In this document: positions 25,042 to 40,000 of the stretch, in pieces
Position numbering within the stretch: the first letter of the stretch is position 1
How the letters are laid out: every line of letters starts with the position of its first letter
Assembly (NCBI GenBank): GCA_033239005.1
Contig: BSQZ01000034.1
Coordinates: 6,705,001-6,769,000 of the forward strand
DNA: 64,000 nucleotides
Reading direction: 5' to 3'
From: Lamellibrachia satsuma
Lineage: Eukaryota > Annelida > Polychaeta > Sabellida > Siboglinidae
Made by a program: the position numbers and the translations under genes
Notes under the pieces: model-generated
The model's input: the letters and a program-made list of their open reading frames with translations, nothing else
Told to the model about the DNA's origin: nothing
The model's database searches: none

Positions 25042-28000
25042 GTGAGTTACATCAAAAAGTTGTCATCAACATCACTATTCAAGATACATGTGTGTGAAGT
25101 TGAATAATAATTAGGACGTATTTCTATGACATGAGTGCTATGACTGTAGTGACATGAGTGCTATGACTGTAGTATGACATGAGTGCTGTGACTGTAGTAT
25201 GACATGAATGCTATGACTGTAGTATGACATGAGTGCTATGACTGTAGTATGACATGAATGCTATGACTGTAGTATGACATGAGTGCTATGACTGTAGTAT
25301 GACATGAGTGCTATGACTGTAGTATGACATGAATGCTATGACTGTAGTATGACATGAGTGCTATGACTGTAGTATGACATGAGTGCTATGACTGTAGTAT
25401 GACATGAGTGCTGTGACTGTAGTATGACATGAGTGCTATGACTGTAGTATGACATGAATGCTATGACTAGTATGACGTGAGTGCTATGACTAGTATGACA
25501 TGAGTACTATGACTGTAGTATGACATGAATGCTATGACTGTAGTATAACATGAATGCTATGACTGTAGTATGACATGAGTGCTATGACTGTAGTATGACA
25601 TGAGTGCTATGACTGTAGTATGACATGAGTGCTATGACTAGTATGACATGAGTGCTATGACTGTAGTATGACATGAGTGCTATGACTGTAGTATGACATG
25701 AGTGCTATGACTGTAGTATGACATGAGTGCTATGACTAGTATGACATGAGTGCTGTGACTGTAGTATGACATGAGTGCTATGACTGTAGCATGACATGAG
25801 TGCTGTGACTGTAGTATGACATGAGTGCTATGACTGTAGTATGACATGAATGCTATGACTAGTATGACATGAATGTTATGACTGTAGTATGACATGAATG
25901 CTATGACTAGTATGACATGAATGCTATGACTGTAGTATGACATGAATGCTATGACTAGTATGACATGAGTGTTATGACTGTAGTATGACATGAGTGCTGT
26001 GACTGTAGTATGACATGAGTGCTGTGACTGTAGTATGACATGAGTGCTATGACTGTAGCATGACATGAGTGCTGTGACTGTAGTATGACATGAGTGCTAT
26101 GACTGTAGTATGACATGAGTGTTATGACTGTAGTATGACATGAGTGTTATGACTGTAGTATGACATGAGTGTTATGACTGTAGTATGACATGAGTGTTAT
26201 GACTGTAGTATGACATGAGTGCTATGACTAGTATGAGTGCTATGACTGTAGTATGACATGAGTGCTATGACTAGTATGAGTGCTATGATTGTAGTATGAA
26301 ATGTGTTGGCTCTCATTGAGGATTTTGAATCCATAGTTATATAATTTTACAACGTTTTTACAACCATTTTATAAAGTTTCCTTCACCGCAGATCATGACT
26401 GATGATTCTGTTAAATAAGTAATGTACAAGTTTATTATTTCTTCCTCTCAGTGTTTTTGCTTTTACAGCCTGTGACTCTGAATGGCGATGACTCAACGAA
26501 AGGTAAATTGATTGGAATGTGAACAGTCTGAACTAACTGGTCACAGAGTAAACAGATAAACATGGACTTAAGATCAACATGACATAAGTGTTAAGAGATT
26601 TTGCATTGACGACGGTATCAAAGATTTTTTTACAGACTGAATAATGCTTTATGAGTCATAAATTCAAATGTTTCTGTTGCAAACTAATAACATATTTTCC
26701 TAGATTTCACTTAATATTAAGCAATTAGTTCAGTTTATATGTAGTTGTTTGCAGCTCTGACTATTTGTGAAATCGGATATGGTGACCATATCTGATGTTG
26801 CAAATAGTTTCTGTATGTCCTCAATGTCACTTTAAAGTGAATGTCAACTTTGATGGATATTACAGGATGCTCTGTACCGACCTTTGACCTGCAGTCTTTG
26901 GCCTCTCAGATGGCACTGAAGAAAGTGGATGATGAGGAAGCTGCAGGTGACAGTGGTATGTCTCATCTACTCCTCCTTATCTTGGAAATTGGACAAATAT
27001 CAGATGATTTCTCACAAATTTAGAGCGAACTTATTAAAATCTGCCAAATTAAAATTAAATCTCATGCTTTTCTGTAAAATCAGAGGAGGGAGATTTTTCA
27101 TTCTACCTAGTTCCAACACCATTGCTCTCTTGTGATTAAATCAAATTGTCGTCCAGTGGAGATTTTTTGTTTGCTCTGAACTTTTTTAATATTCTGAAAG
27201 TTGAAAAAAGAACAAATTTGATTTGTTTTTCTACTACTTTACTGCATTCTCCCTGTTTAATTGGGAACAAACTGTGGGATCTCCCTGTTTATTTTTCAAT
27301 TTGGATCCTCTGTATTTGTCTGACACTTCAAGCTAGCCACACCATGTTCTTTGTCTGACACTTCAAGCTAGCCACACCATGTTCTTTGTCTGACACTTCA
27401 AGCTAGCCACACCATGTTCTTTGTCTGACACTTCAAGCTAGCCACACCATGTTCTTTGTCTGACACTTCAAGCTAGCCACACCATGTTCTTTGTCTGACA
27501 CTTCAAGCTAGCCACACCATGTTCTTTGTCTGACACTACAAGCTAGCCACACCATGTTCTTTGTCTGACACTTCAAGCTAGCCACATCGTGTTCTTTGTC
27601 TGACACTTCAAGCTAGCCACATCGTGTTCTTTGTCTGACACTACAAGCTAGCCACACCATGTTCTTTGTCTGACACTTCAAGCTAGCCACATCGTGTTCT
27701 TTGTCTGACACTTCAAGCTAGCCACATCGTGTTCTTTGTCTGACACTACAAGCTAGCCACACCGTGTTCTTTGTCTGACACTTCAAGCTAGCCACATCGT
27801 GTTCTTTGTCTGACACTTCAAGCTAGCCACACCGTGTTCTTTGTCTGACACTTCAAGCTAGCCACACCATGTTCTTTGTCTGACACTTCAAGCTAGCCAC
27901 ATCGTGTTCTTTGTCTGACACTTCAAGCTAGCCACATCGTGTTCTTTGTCTGACACTTCAAGCTAGCCACACCATGTTCTTTGTCTGACACTTCAAGCTA

Positions 28001-31000
28001 GCCACATCGTGTTCTTTGTCTGACACTTCAAGCTAGCCACATCGTGTTCTTTGTCTGACACTTCAAGCTAGCCACACCATGTTCTTTGTCTGACACTTCA
28101 AGCTAGCCACATCATGTTCTTTGTCTGACACTTCAAGCTAGCTACACCATGTTCTTTGTCTGACACTTCAAGCTAGCTACACCATGTTCTTTGTCTGACA
28201 CTTCAAGCTAGCTACACCATGTTCTTTGTCTGACACTTCAAGCTAGCTACACCATGTTCTTTGTCTGACACTTCAAGCTAGCTACACCGTGTTCTTTGTC
28301 TGACACTTCAAGCTAGCTACACCATGTTCTTTGTCTGACACTTCAAGCTAGCTACACCATGTTCTTTGTCTGACACTTCAAGCTAGTCACACCGTGTTCT
28401 TTGTCTGACACTTCAAGCTAGCTACACCATGTTCTTTGTCTGACACTTCAAGCTAGCTACATCATGTTCGTTGCGCTGTCTGCTGCCGAATCAATGTCCA
28501 TGTCATGTTCACAGACAAACCAAACATCGAGCAGGAACTGTTCACTAAGGGCATCGACTGCAGTGAGGTTGGAACTTACAGCGGTGAGTGATGCGTTCTG
28601 TCACAACCTAACAGTAGCTGATATCCAGCTGACCAAAATATTTTGTTTGGTTATAAAAATTTGTGAAAATGAAAGGTGATTTCATGATTTCTTTTATGTG
28701 TTATTGCACCAGAACGCTAAATTAAAACGGGAAGCACTGTTAATATTCCTGCAAGTGATTTAGCCCATCGGCAGTCTGGTTTGTTGATGTTAAAATATGT
28801 AGTGTTTGAGTAGCTAGGCTTCCATTGTTAGGTCAGGTAACTTCCAAATTCCAGATCCGGTCAAATAATTTGTCTATTTCACCAAAACTAGGTAGCCAAC
28901 TCTACGTATAGATTATTCACACACTGTAGATTTGAACATGCAATAGTGGAAACTACTTTAATAGCAGCTAGATTACTGTACAATCAATGTTTTTATTTTT
29001 GCAGGTTGCAGTGACTTTGACCTAATTGCGGGTGTTCCCCGGTCTCCGTGTGACACGATCGGCGACATCCGCAGTCAGATACAATTTATGACGGAGAACA
29101 CAGAGAAACTGGCCCAGAAAGACGGTGGGTGATAATAGGGGTCATCCCCATATCTGCCTTTTGTGTATGTCTGCACGTGTTTGTTTTTGGACAGAACCTA
29201 ATGCCTGATTTGGCTGTTTTACTTTGGATAGATCTATTGCTTCTGATTTTGCGTAAACATATGTAAATTTTACCAGCTGAAAGTTGAGTCTGTTGACTCT
29301 GTTTACTAGCCAGTGTATTTGTAGGACTAGTTGAGTATGTTGACTCTGTTTACTAGCCAGTGTATTTGTAGGACTAGTTGAGTCTGTTGACTCTGTTTAC
29401 TAGCCAATGTATTTGTAGGATTAGTTCCTGTAGAATCTGGCTGTGTTGTACCTAACATTCCTGTAAAATACTTTTCCTTTAAATACATTAATTTAAAAAA
29501 AGACTTTAAATTCGTTTTTTAGGTTGGTATGCATATATGAAGACTAACATTGCACAGAGTCCACAAAGTTGACATGTTCAAACGAACCACCACAAAACTG
29601 ACAACACATTTACCTCAATCATCCATTCACATGATCAGTGATTTACAAAGCACACATTAACATAAACATTTGCTCACCTTAACTTTACAGCTGCTGTCAC
29701 AAATACTTTACAGCTGCTGTCACGAATACTTTACAGCTGCTGTCACGAATACTTTACAACTGCTGTCACAAATACTTTACAGCTGCTGTCACGAATACTG
29801 GGCCTGAAATTTTTATAACTTATATAATAAAATTCAGTGACATTAATGTTAGTAGAGATTAACTGTTTCTTTGCTATAGTCACACCAGAGATTAACAATT
29901 CCTTTGACATTGTCACACCAGAGATTAACCATTTCTTTGCCATTGTCGCACCACAGATAAGAAGGCCTAATGGTGATTAACCACTTCTTTGCCATTGTCT
30001 TCCTAGAGATAAGAAGCCCCCAACGACACCAACGATCGAAGCATTCAGAGGAACCGACAGCCCAGAAAGCAAGGACTGGACGACCTCCGCGGTTTGCTGA
30101 GTGGGTGGAGGAGGGTGGGAAGAGAAACTCTTCCCCACGCACCAGGAGACGCGGGCTCATCCAGACAGAGGAGGGGAGAGAACACGATGGTCGTCACTCA
30201 AACAAAGGGTATTTTTTCGTTATTAGCAAATTATATATATATTCGCTGTAGTTTTTTGAGAACAAATTGCGGAATATATTTGTAACAAAGTTCCTTTGTA
30301 CACCGCATAGTTTGTTATGTATTATGTGACAATTAAAACATTAGTTGCCACAAAGTTGGCCCGAATCAATAATTTTTTATTTAGTAAGGCTCCTTGTTAA
30401 AATAAAGGTTATGTAGTTTTGTTTACATAAGTTGTTTACATAAGTTGTTTACATAAGTTGTTTACATAAGTTGTTTACATAAGTTGTTTACATAAGTTGT
30501 TTACATAAGTTGTTTACATTAGTTGTTTACATAAGTTGTTTACATTAGTTGTTTACATAAGTTGTTTACATAAGTTGTTTACATTAGTTGTTTACATTAG
30601 TTGTTTACATTAGTTGTTTGCATAAGTTTCCTATAGTAAATACACATAACTTTTATATAGTAAATACACATAACTTTCATATAGCAAATACACATCACTT
30701 TCATATAGTAAATACACATCACTTTCATATAGTAAATGCACAAAACTTTCATATAGTAAATACACATCACTTTTATATAGTAAATACACATAACTTTCAT
30801 ATAGTAAATACACATCACTTTCATATAGTAAATACACATAACTTTTATATAGTAAATACACATCACTTTCATATAGTAAATACACATCACTTTCATATAG
30901 TAAATACACATCACTTTCATATAGTAAATACACATCACTTTCATATAGTAAATACACAAAACTTTCATATAGTAAATACACATCACTTTTATATAGTAAA

Positions 31001-34000
31001 TACACATCACTTTCATATAGTAAATACACATCACTTTCATATAGTAAATACACATAACTTTCATATAGTAAATACACATCACTTGCATATAGTAAATACA
31101 CATCACTTTCATATAGTAAATACACATCACTTTCATATAGTAAATACACATAACTTTCATATAGTAAATACACATCACTTTCATATAGTAAATACACATC
31201 ACTTTCATATAGTAAATACACATCACTTTTATATAGTAAATACACATCACTTTCATATAGTAAATACACATAACTTTCATATAGTAAATACACATAACTT
31301 TCATATAGTAAATACACATAACTTTCATATAGTAAATACACATAACTTTCATATAGTAAATACACATAACTTTCATATAGTAAATACACATCACTTTTAT
31401 ATAGTAAATACACATAACTTTCATAAAGTAAATACACATAACTTTCCTGTAGTAAATACACATCACTTTTATATAGTAAGTGCACATCACTTTTATATAA
31501 TAAATGCACATCACTTTCATATAGTAAATACACATCTCTTTCCTATAGTAAATACACATCACTTGTGTCTCGTTTACCCTACTTTGCCTCAGTCTACTCA
31601 GCTGCAAATGAGTACAAACACTGTTTGGAAGGTACCTGCGATGGACTAGTGTCCCGTCCAGGAGAGTCAGGATAACTGCACTCTAAGTTGCTTCGCACTA
31701 CAGAAACCAGGTTTAAGCACTTCATGGCTTCCTAAGGCGTAATGCCTGGGGGATGACTTTACCTTTTTTATATAGTAAATGCACATTACTTTTATATAGT
31801 AAATGCACATCACTTTAATATAGTAAATACACATCACTTTCATATAGTAAATACACATCACTTTCAGTTGCCCCTATGCTAATGTGTCTCATTTGCCATG
31901 TTTATTTATTCCATTTTGACATTGTAATTACTAATTTAAGTAAATCCCATTAAAACATTAAAACTGCCAGTGCAGCTCCTTTACAAGTCACAGTGGTTCT
32001 TATAAGTTAACACATTTTTGTATGTTTTTATTATTTAAATTGTGTTGCTGGCATTTAAATTATATCAGTGAACCAGGCATGAAACAGAACAGTTTTTGTT
32101 CTCTTAGACAGAGAAATCGCCACACTTCTCCCGATCCACTCAAGCAAGGAAATCATCCTTCTCCTGGCCTCCTAAGAAAAGGAAAGGACCATGACTCTCC
32201 TGACCGTCTAAGGAAGGAACATCGCCACTCTCCCGACCCACTAAGGCAGGGGAAACCCCACTCCCCTGCCCTGCTCAGGCACGGAAATCGCCACACATCT
32301 CCTGACCGCCTAAGGAAGGGAAATCGCCACACATCTCCTGACCCACTAAGGAAGGGCAATCGACACACATCTCCCGACGTTGCAAGGCAGGGAAGTCGCG
32401 ACACCTCTCCTGACCACCGAGGAGGCAACTTTGGAGACGGGGACGGCAGCTACAGCAAGGCACTCATAAAGCCCAAGTCTTCCAAGAAGAGGGATAAACT
32501 TAAAGGGAAGCCTCCCCTGCCAACCAGCCCAGAACAACGCCAGAATGAATATGACTGGCACAGCTGTCAGTTCACATTCAAAGTTGGCAAGGTTCGTGTG
32601 TGGTTTGTAAATTTTATAAAATTCATCCAAAACAACAAACTATCTTTCAGTCAACTTTATTTCAGCTTCTTCCTGGTGCTACAGCACATGTAATTCGTTA
32701 ACCAAAATATGCCATAATGTTATCACCGACATCGACTTGTATGTGTATATATATATATATATATACACAAGTATATAATTTTATCTTACTCAAAATAATA
32801 ATATCTGCCATTTTGTGAGTATTTTGTCTAATTTGAAGAAAAAAAATTTATTAATTCGTGAAAAGTCATCTTAGAATTAATAGTTTTAATCAAATTATTT
32901 GATATTTCAACTGCAAATAAACTGTGTTCACACTGTCTGGATGCTAGATTCTGGAAGACTTCACTGAAGAAACATGTCCGTCAAAGTCAAGAGAACTTCA
33001 CAAGTTGTTGTCTGCAGGTAAGTCACCTAGAAACAATTTGTCTTCCTATCATAGTGCACGTGTGCCTTTCGTCCGTGACATTATTTTATGGATTTCTTGA
33101 AAGATAAAATGTACTTCAACTAAATTATTTTGTGATCTATTGGAATGTTGACGTGCTAATGAAACATATTTTATTTTGATACTAATATGTGTAATTAACA
33201 GTGATCTTTCTAAGATCTTTAATATAAGTTATGCTTAGTGAAATATTTGTCTGTTGTTTCAGTTTCCCCTCAACTTCAAGATTTGCCAGGAGATGGCGTT
33301 GTCTACTTGTGTCTCGACACTATTGTCCGAACGGCCATCACAGACAAGATTCCCATTGATCTTGCAGTGAAGCTGGTCGAATCTCTTTCTGGTCAGCTTT
33401 CATTTGAGTATAATTAAGGATTTCAACATTCTACAAGATGTGTTGCTCTGATAATTCTCGAAAATGAATATATTTGTTCAGTCATGTTGAACAAAGTAAA
33501 ATTTTCCGTGAACATAGGTATGTACCAAACAGTTTTATGTTTTTGTAAGTTTCTGTCTTATTGTTAAAAAACTGCTAAACGGTTCTTTTTTTGTGTGGAG
33601 ACAAATATTCCTGAGAAGCAACATATCTATCAGTATTAATAGTTTTGTTTTTAATTAATAAATGACATTTCATGAGCTCAGTGGAATATATGGTGCAATA
33701 TAGCAATATCACGTCATAAATCTATTACATTATGAGAATACATCTGTATTTGGAGTTTTTTATGTCGAGCATGAACTAAAGAGGTGGGATCGATAGGGGT
33801 GTGATGTCACATCCAGTCAGAAACCACTGTTGCAATCTCGACCATTTCAGGATGAAATTAAATTGCCTAATAAGAAATGTATCAATGATATATGTAACTA
33901 TCCATAAGTGTTTACATGGACTTAAACACAACACTGCATTTGTAAAGCAGAACTGAGACTTCAAAAGGGACTACTTTATTCCAACAGGATTTGACGAGTT

Positions 34001-37000
34001 TCCAGACATCCTGCGGAATTTGCTGCTGAAGTATCATGGCACCACGATCAAGGTGCGAGAGTTTGCAGTTCACCTCACATATATGTATCGAAAACACAAT
34101 TAACAACCACAAGTAACTTATTGAAGGAAGTGTAGCTTCTGAGTCTAGAGGGTGGGCTCTGTCTCTCAGTGCCCTCTTAGTTCCTTCATCAGTGTCCATC
34201 TGAAATGGGCCATGATAGGTCTTGAAAGCTCCGTTGAGCTAATACTTGAGACTCTAAAAACTAGCTATGCCTCGTTGACTTTAACAGAGTCGCTGGTACC
34301 AGCCTACATGCTGATACAAATAATTTGTTCCCAGTAATGGGATTGAAAATCATCCAATATATAATTTATGTGAATGCCACATGGTATAAACTGACCAATC
34401 ATATGATTACGCATGTGAGTATTTAGTTCAGTATGTGGTGTAGGAATGCATATATCACCACCAGTGAACCCTAACGACTGCTATACTTATCCTCTATGCA
34501 CACTAGGTGGTGCACAACTTTGCACACTAGGTGGTGCATAACTTTGCACACTATGTGGTGCATAACTTTGCACACTAGGTGGTGCATAACTTTGCACACT
34601 AGGTGGTGCACAACTTTGCACACTAGGTGGTGAGTAACTTTGCACACTAGGTGGTGCATAACTTCTACCATTTTGTGTGATTTCTAGCTGTGTTCTCTGC
34701 CATCTTCCGAGAACTTCATCCCAGCTGGTTTCTCTCTACTTCCACAGTCCTCCTCCATGTTGATGTTTCTTCCTACACCTACTGTACAGTCATTGTTTAA
34801 CTGCAGAGTGTTAGTATATCATTATGGTAACAGCAGATGGTGTCATTCTGTCTACGCAGGTCACCACGGCAACCAAAACGAAGTTGCAGTGTCGCAATTT
34901 TGTCTTCTTCCTTGCGATGCTGTTCAATAGAGCCAGTCGGTGGGAAGACAGGTAACTATGGCAACCCAAGTAGAACTGTGTTAGCCTTACCTGCCTCCAT
35001 GTAGCATTGTTTAGGGCATGGGTTCCTAACCTGGGGAGGGCACCATGTAGTTCCAGGGGTTTCTAAACTGGGGAGGGCACCATGTAGTTCCAGGGGTTTC
35101 TAAACTGGGGATGGCACCATGTAGTTCCAGAGGTTCCTAACCTGGGGAGGGCACCATGTAGTTCCAGGGGTTTCTAAACTGGGGAGGGCACCATGTAGTT
35201 CCAGGGGTTCCTAACCTGGGGAGGGCACCATGTAGTTCCAGAGGTTCCTAACCTGGGGAGGGCACCATGTAGTTCCAGGGGTTTCTAAACTGGGGAGGGC
35301 ACCATGTAGTTCCAGAGGTTCCTAACCTGGGGTGGGCACCATGTAGTTCCAGGGGTTTCTAAACTGGGGAGGGCACCATGTAGTTCCAGGGGTTCCTAAC
35401 CTGGGGAGGGCACCATGTAGTTCCAGGGGTTCCTAACCTGGAGAGGGCACCATGTAGTTCCAGGGGTTCCTAACCTGGGGGAGGGCACCATGTAGTTCCA
35501 GAGGTTCCTAACCTGGGGAGGGCACCATGTAGTTCCAGAGGTTCCTAACCTGGGGAGGGCACCATGTAGTTCCAGAGGTTCCTAACCTGGGGAGGGCACC
35601 ATGTAGTTCCAGAGGTTCCTAACCTGGGGAGGGCACCATGTAGTTCCAGAGGTTCCTAACCTGGAGAGGGCACCATGTAGTTCCAGGGGTTCCTAACCTG
35701 GGGGTGGGCACCATGTAGTTCCAGAGGTTCCTAACCTGGGGTGGGCACCATGTAGTTCCAGAGGTTCCTAACCTGGGGGAGGGCACCATGTAGTTCCAGA
35801 GGTTCCTAACCTGGGGTGGGCACCATGTAGTTCCAGGGGTTCCTAACCTGGAGAGGGCACCATGTAGTTCCAGGGGTTCCTAACCTGGGGGAGGGCACCA
35901 TGTAGTTCCAGAGGTTCCTAACCAGGGGGCAACGTTTAGTTCCAGGGGTTCCTAACCAGGGGGCAACGTTTAGTTCCATGGGTTCCTAACCAGGGGGCAA
36001 CGTTTAGTTCCAGGGGTTCCTAACCAGGGTTCCTCTACAAACTTCCAAAATTATTTTAGAAAGGCACATTACATGTGACACACACAGCTGTGGTGCCAGG
36101 CAGAAGGCAGACCTTTTGAGGAGCATTGAACTGAGAAAGTTTGGGAACTATAGTTCTATGGTACCATGTGCCACCTTGTGAGTAAAACCAGGGTGTCTGG
36201 AAGAAACGGGAAGATGGGAGTTTCCTCAATTTTTTCAGGTACGAATACAGAAGAAACAGAAGTATTAGTTTACACTACTTGGGTGTGACATGGCAAACGC
36301 AACTTTTCACTTTTCTTAGCAGAAACTTTTCATATAAAAGTTTAGATGTGATTCCAGCAAATATGTCGTGACAGTTTATTCTGTAGACAGTGGTGGATAT
36401 CTGTGAACAATTACTTTCACACAGTAATTGCAGAATGGCTGAATTCTCCTCGGAGACGTCGAGATGGCGTTGGAATGAACAGGTCTGCCAGGGGGTGAAG
36501 TGTAAAGCGGACTGGATACCGCACTGCAAGAATACTAACGAAACTAACTGACTAACAAAAGTAACAAAAGATGCTAATTTAAAGTGTTCCAGAACAATGA
36601 GTAGTGATGAAAAAATTGACTTATTTACCGTGGGTGTGTGTTAATACTGGTGGTGTATTTCCAGCGACGCAGTGACAGACTGCATCATCAGCTCGCTCAA
36701 CAAGTGGGCCGTGTTTAACACAAAGGTACATATCTCTTCCACAAACCGTTATCGGTTAATGCCGCCCGGTGGAATTCAGTTTACAGTGTGTTCTATGAAA
36801 TATATCTGAATGACATAATTATTAAAATTATTGTTAAACTAGCCATGTTGCAAGGGAGACAAAGCAGCCACTGCAAGAGCCTAGTGCTACATGCACAGCC
36901 CTGTTAAGAGCCTAGTGCTACATGCACAGTCCTGTCAAGAGCCTAGTGCTACATGCACAGCCCTGTCAAGAGCCTAGTGCTACATGCACAACCCTGACAA

Positions 37001-40000
37001 GAGCCTAGTGCTACATGCACAGCCCTGTCAAGAGCCTAGTGCTACATGCACAGCCCTGTCAAGAGCCTAGTGCTACATGCACAGCCCTGTCAAGAGCCTA
37101 GTGCTACATGCACAGCCCTGTCAAGAGCCTAGGGCTACATGCACAGCCCTGTCAAGAGCCTAGGGCTACATGCACAGCCCTGTCAAGAGCCTAGTGCTAC
37201 ATGCACAGCCCTGACAAGAGCCTAGTGCTACATGCACAGCCCTGACAAGAGCCTAGTGCTACATGCACAGCCCTGTCAAGAGCCTAGTGCTACATGCACA
37301 GCCCTGTCAAGAACCTAGTGCTACATGCACAGCCCTGTCAAGAGCCTAGTGCTACATGCACAGCCCTGTCAAGAGCCTAGTGCTACATGCACAGCCCTGT
37401 CAAGAGCCTAGTGCTACATGCACAGCCCTGTCAAGAGCCTAGTGCTACATGCACAGCCCTGTCAAGAGCCTAGTGCTACATGCACAGCCCTGACAAGAGC
37501 CTAGTGCTACATGCACAGGCCTGACAAGAGCCTAGTGCTACATGCACAGCCCTGTCAAGAGCCTAGTGCTACATGCACAGCCCTGTCAAGAGCCTAGTGC
37601 TACATGCACAGCCCTGTCAAGAGCCTAGTGCTACATGCACAGCCCTGTCAAGAGCCTAGTGCTACATGCACAGCCCTGTCAAGAGCCTAGTGCTACATGC
37701 ACAGCCCTGACAAGAGCCTAGTGCTACATGCACAGCCCTGTCAAGAGCCTAGTGCTACATGCACAGCCCTGTCAAGAGCCTAGTGCTACATGCACAGCCC
37801 TGTCAAGAGCCTAGTGCTACATGCACAGCCCTGTCAAGAGCCTAGTGCTACATGCACAGCCCTGTCAAGAGCCTAGGGCTACATGCACAGCCCTGACAAG
37901 AGCCTAGTGCTACATGCACAGCCCTGTCAAGAGCCTAGTGCTACATGCACAGCCCTGTCAAGAGCCTAGTGCTACATGCACAGCCCTGTCAAGAGCCTAG
38001 GGCTACATGCACAGCCCTGTCAAGAGCCTAGTGCTACATGCACAGCCCTGTCAAGATGATGGATATAATTTCATGCCCCAAAATCATGCCAAACTGCCGA
38101 TTTCACGAAGCGTTTGTACCTTTGGAAGGAACTCATGTGGGCGTTTGACGTAAATCATATAACTTGGAACAATCGTAGAAAAGATGCCTAGCGTTGCTAA
38201 CAGACGTATGTAACTAAGACCTGTCATTGTTTTGAGTTATGTAATCTATGTCAAACGTCCACATAGATTCCCTCATAAAAAATGTCCACACCAGGGAATT
38301 TTATAGTTTTTTTATGGAAATGTTGGTTAGAATATGTTGCAGTGCATCGTTTAGCAGGTTGATATACATTGGTGCAACTATGAGGGAACATATGAATTGT
38401 TCTACACTGGCACGGAGAGAAAGCACTTTCAAAATTACATCAGGCACTATTCCCAAGTTTGGCTACGTGACATAAATATTGATTCATCCTCGCAGGCAAC
38501 TCAGTCGGACCGACACGGCACCAGCGAGCTGTTCTCTGAGTGCCTGTGTGACTTCATCAGCGTCGGTGGCACAGCGCTAGAGCATCATTTTCCTCATGAC
38601 AATGAAACTCTCTTCAAGTGTATCAGAGAGAAAGTACTCTCTAACGATGTACCAAGGTATGAGCCCTGCTGTTGGCAGTTATTGTTGTTTTAGATCAGTT
38701 TAAAAAAAATTACTCAGTATTTTACGCTTCATTTCAATCTGTCTCCGTAATTCATTTTTACACTTGTCTCATTTCAGACTCATAAAAAAATTTAATCTAG
38801 TATTATCCTCCAACATGGAAGCGCATTTGTGCAAATGTGGTATTTAGTTTTAATAAAATTATTCAACGAACTATTCGGCCAAACCAAATGTGGAGAAGAA
38901 AGGGTAAAAGTGGCTATGTACAGCAGCTGTACACACTATGACAAGGCTATTCACACTTTCGCTAGTTATACCCATCCTAATGATCATTTAAAAATCAATT
39001 TAAACAAAAATATATGGTCAGTTATTGAGCCAACTGAGCCCATTACCTGTAGGTCAGTTAAGGAGAGGATGTTGTGTGTTTTGTCCTATAGATCAGTTAA
39101 GAAGAGGATGCTGTGTGTTTTGTCCTGTAGGTCAATTAAGGAGAAGATGCTGTGTGTTTTGTCCTATAGATCAGTTAAGAAGAGGATGCTGTGTGTTTTG
39201 TCCTGTAGGTCAATTAAGGAGAAGATGCTGTGTGTTTTGTCCTGTAGGTCAGTTAAGGAGAGGATGTTGCGTGTTTTGTCCTGTAGGTCAGTTAAGGAGA
39301 GGATGCTGCGTGTTTTGTCCTATAGATCAGTTAAGAAGAGGATGTTGCGTGTTTTGTCCTGTAGGTCAGTTAAGAAGAGGATGTTGCATGTTTTGTCCTG
39401 TAGGTCAGTTAAGAAGAGGATGTTGCGTGTTTTGTCCTGTAGGTCAGTTAAGGAGAGAATGTGTTTTGTCCTGTAGGTCAGTTAAGGAGAGGATGTTGTG
39501 TGTTTTGTCCTGTAGGTCAGTTAAGGAGAAGATGTTGTGTGTTTTGTCCTGTAGGTCAATTAAGGAGAAGATGCTGTGTGTTTTGTCCTGTAGGTCAATT
39601 AAGGAGAAGATGCTGTGTGTTTTGTCCTGTAGTCTAGTTAAGGAGAGGATGTTGTGTGTTTTGTCTTGCAGGCTAGTTAAGGAGAGGATGTTGTGTGTTT
39701 TGTCTTGTAGTCTAGTTAAGGAGAGGGTGTTGTGTGTTTTATCTTGTAGTCTAGTTAAGGAGAGGATGTTGTGTGTTTTGTCTTGCAGGCTAGTTAAGGA
39801 GAGGATGTTGTGTGTTTTGTCTTGTAGTCTAGTTAAGGAGAGGATGTTGTGTGTTTTATCTTGTAGTCTAGTTAAGGAGAGGATGTTGTGTGTTTTGTCT
39901 TGCAGGCTAGTTAAGGAGAGGATATTGTGTGTTTTGTCTCGCAGGCTAGTTAAGGAGAGGATGCTGTGTGTTTTGTCTTGTAGTCTAGCTAAGGAGAGGA

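Noticed and set aside
30588..31649. Frames of about 300-350 codons on both strands
   Set aside because: Generated by the 24-bp tandem repeat. Both strands are open equally, and there is no domain or splice support.
36876..38056. CRISPR-like regular repeats
   Set aside because: Units are contiguous with no unique spacers, in an animal intron, so this is a minisatellite.
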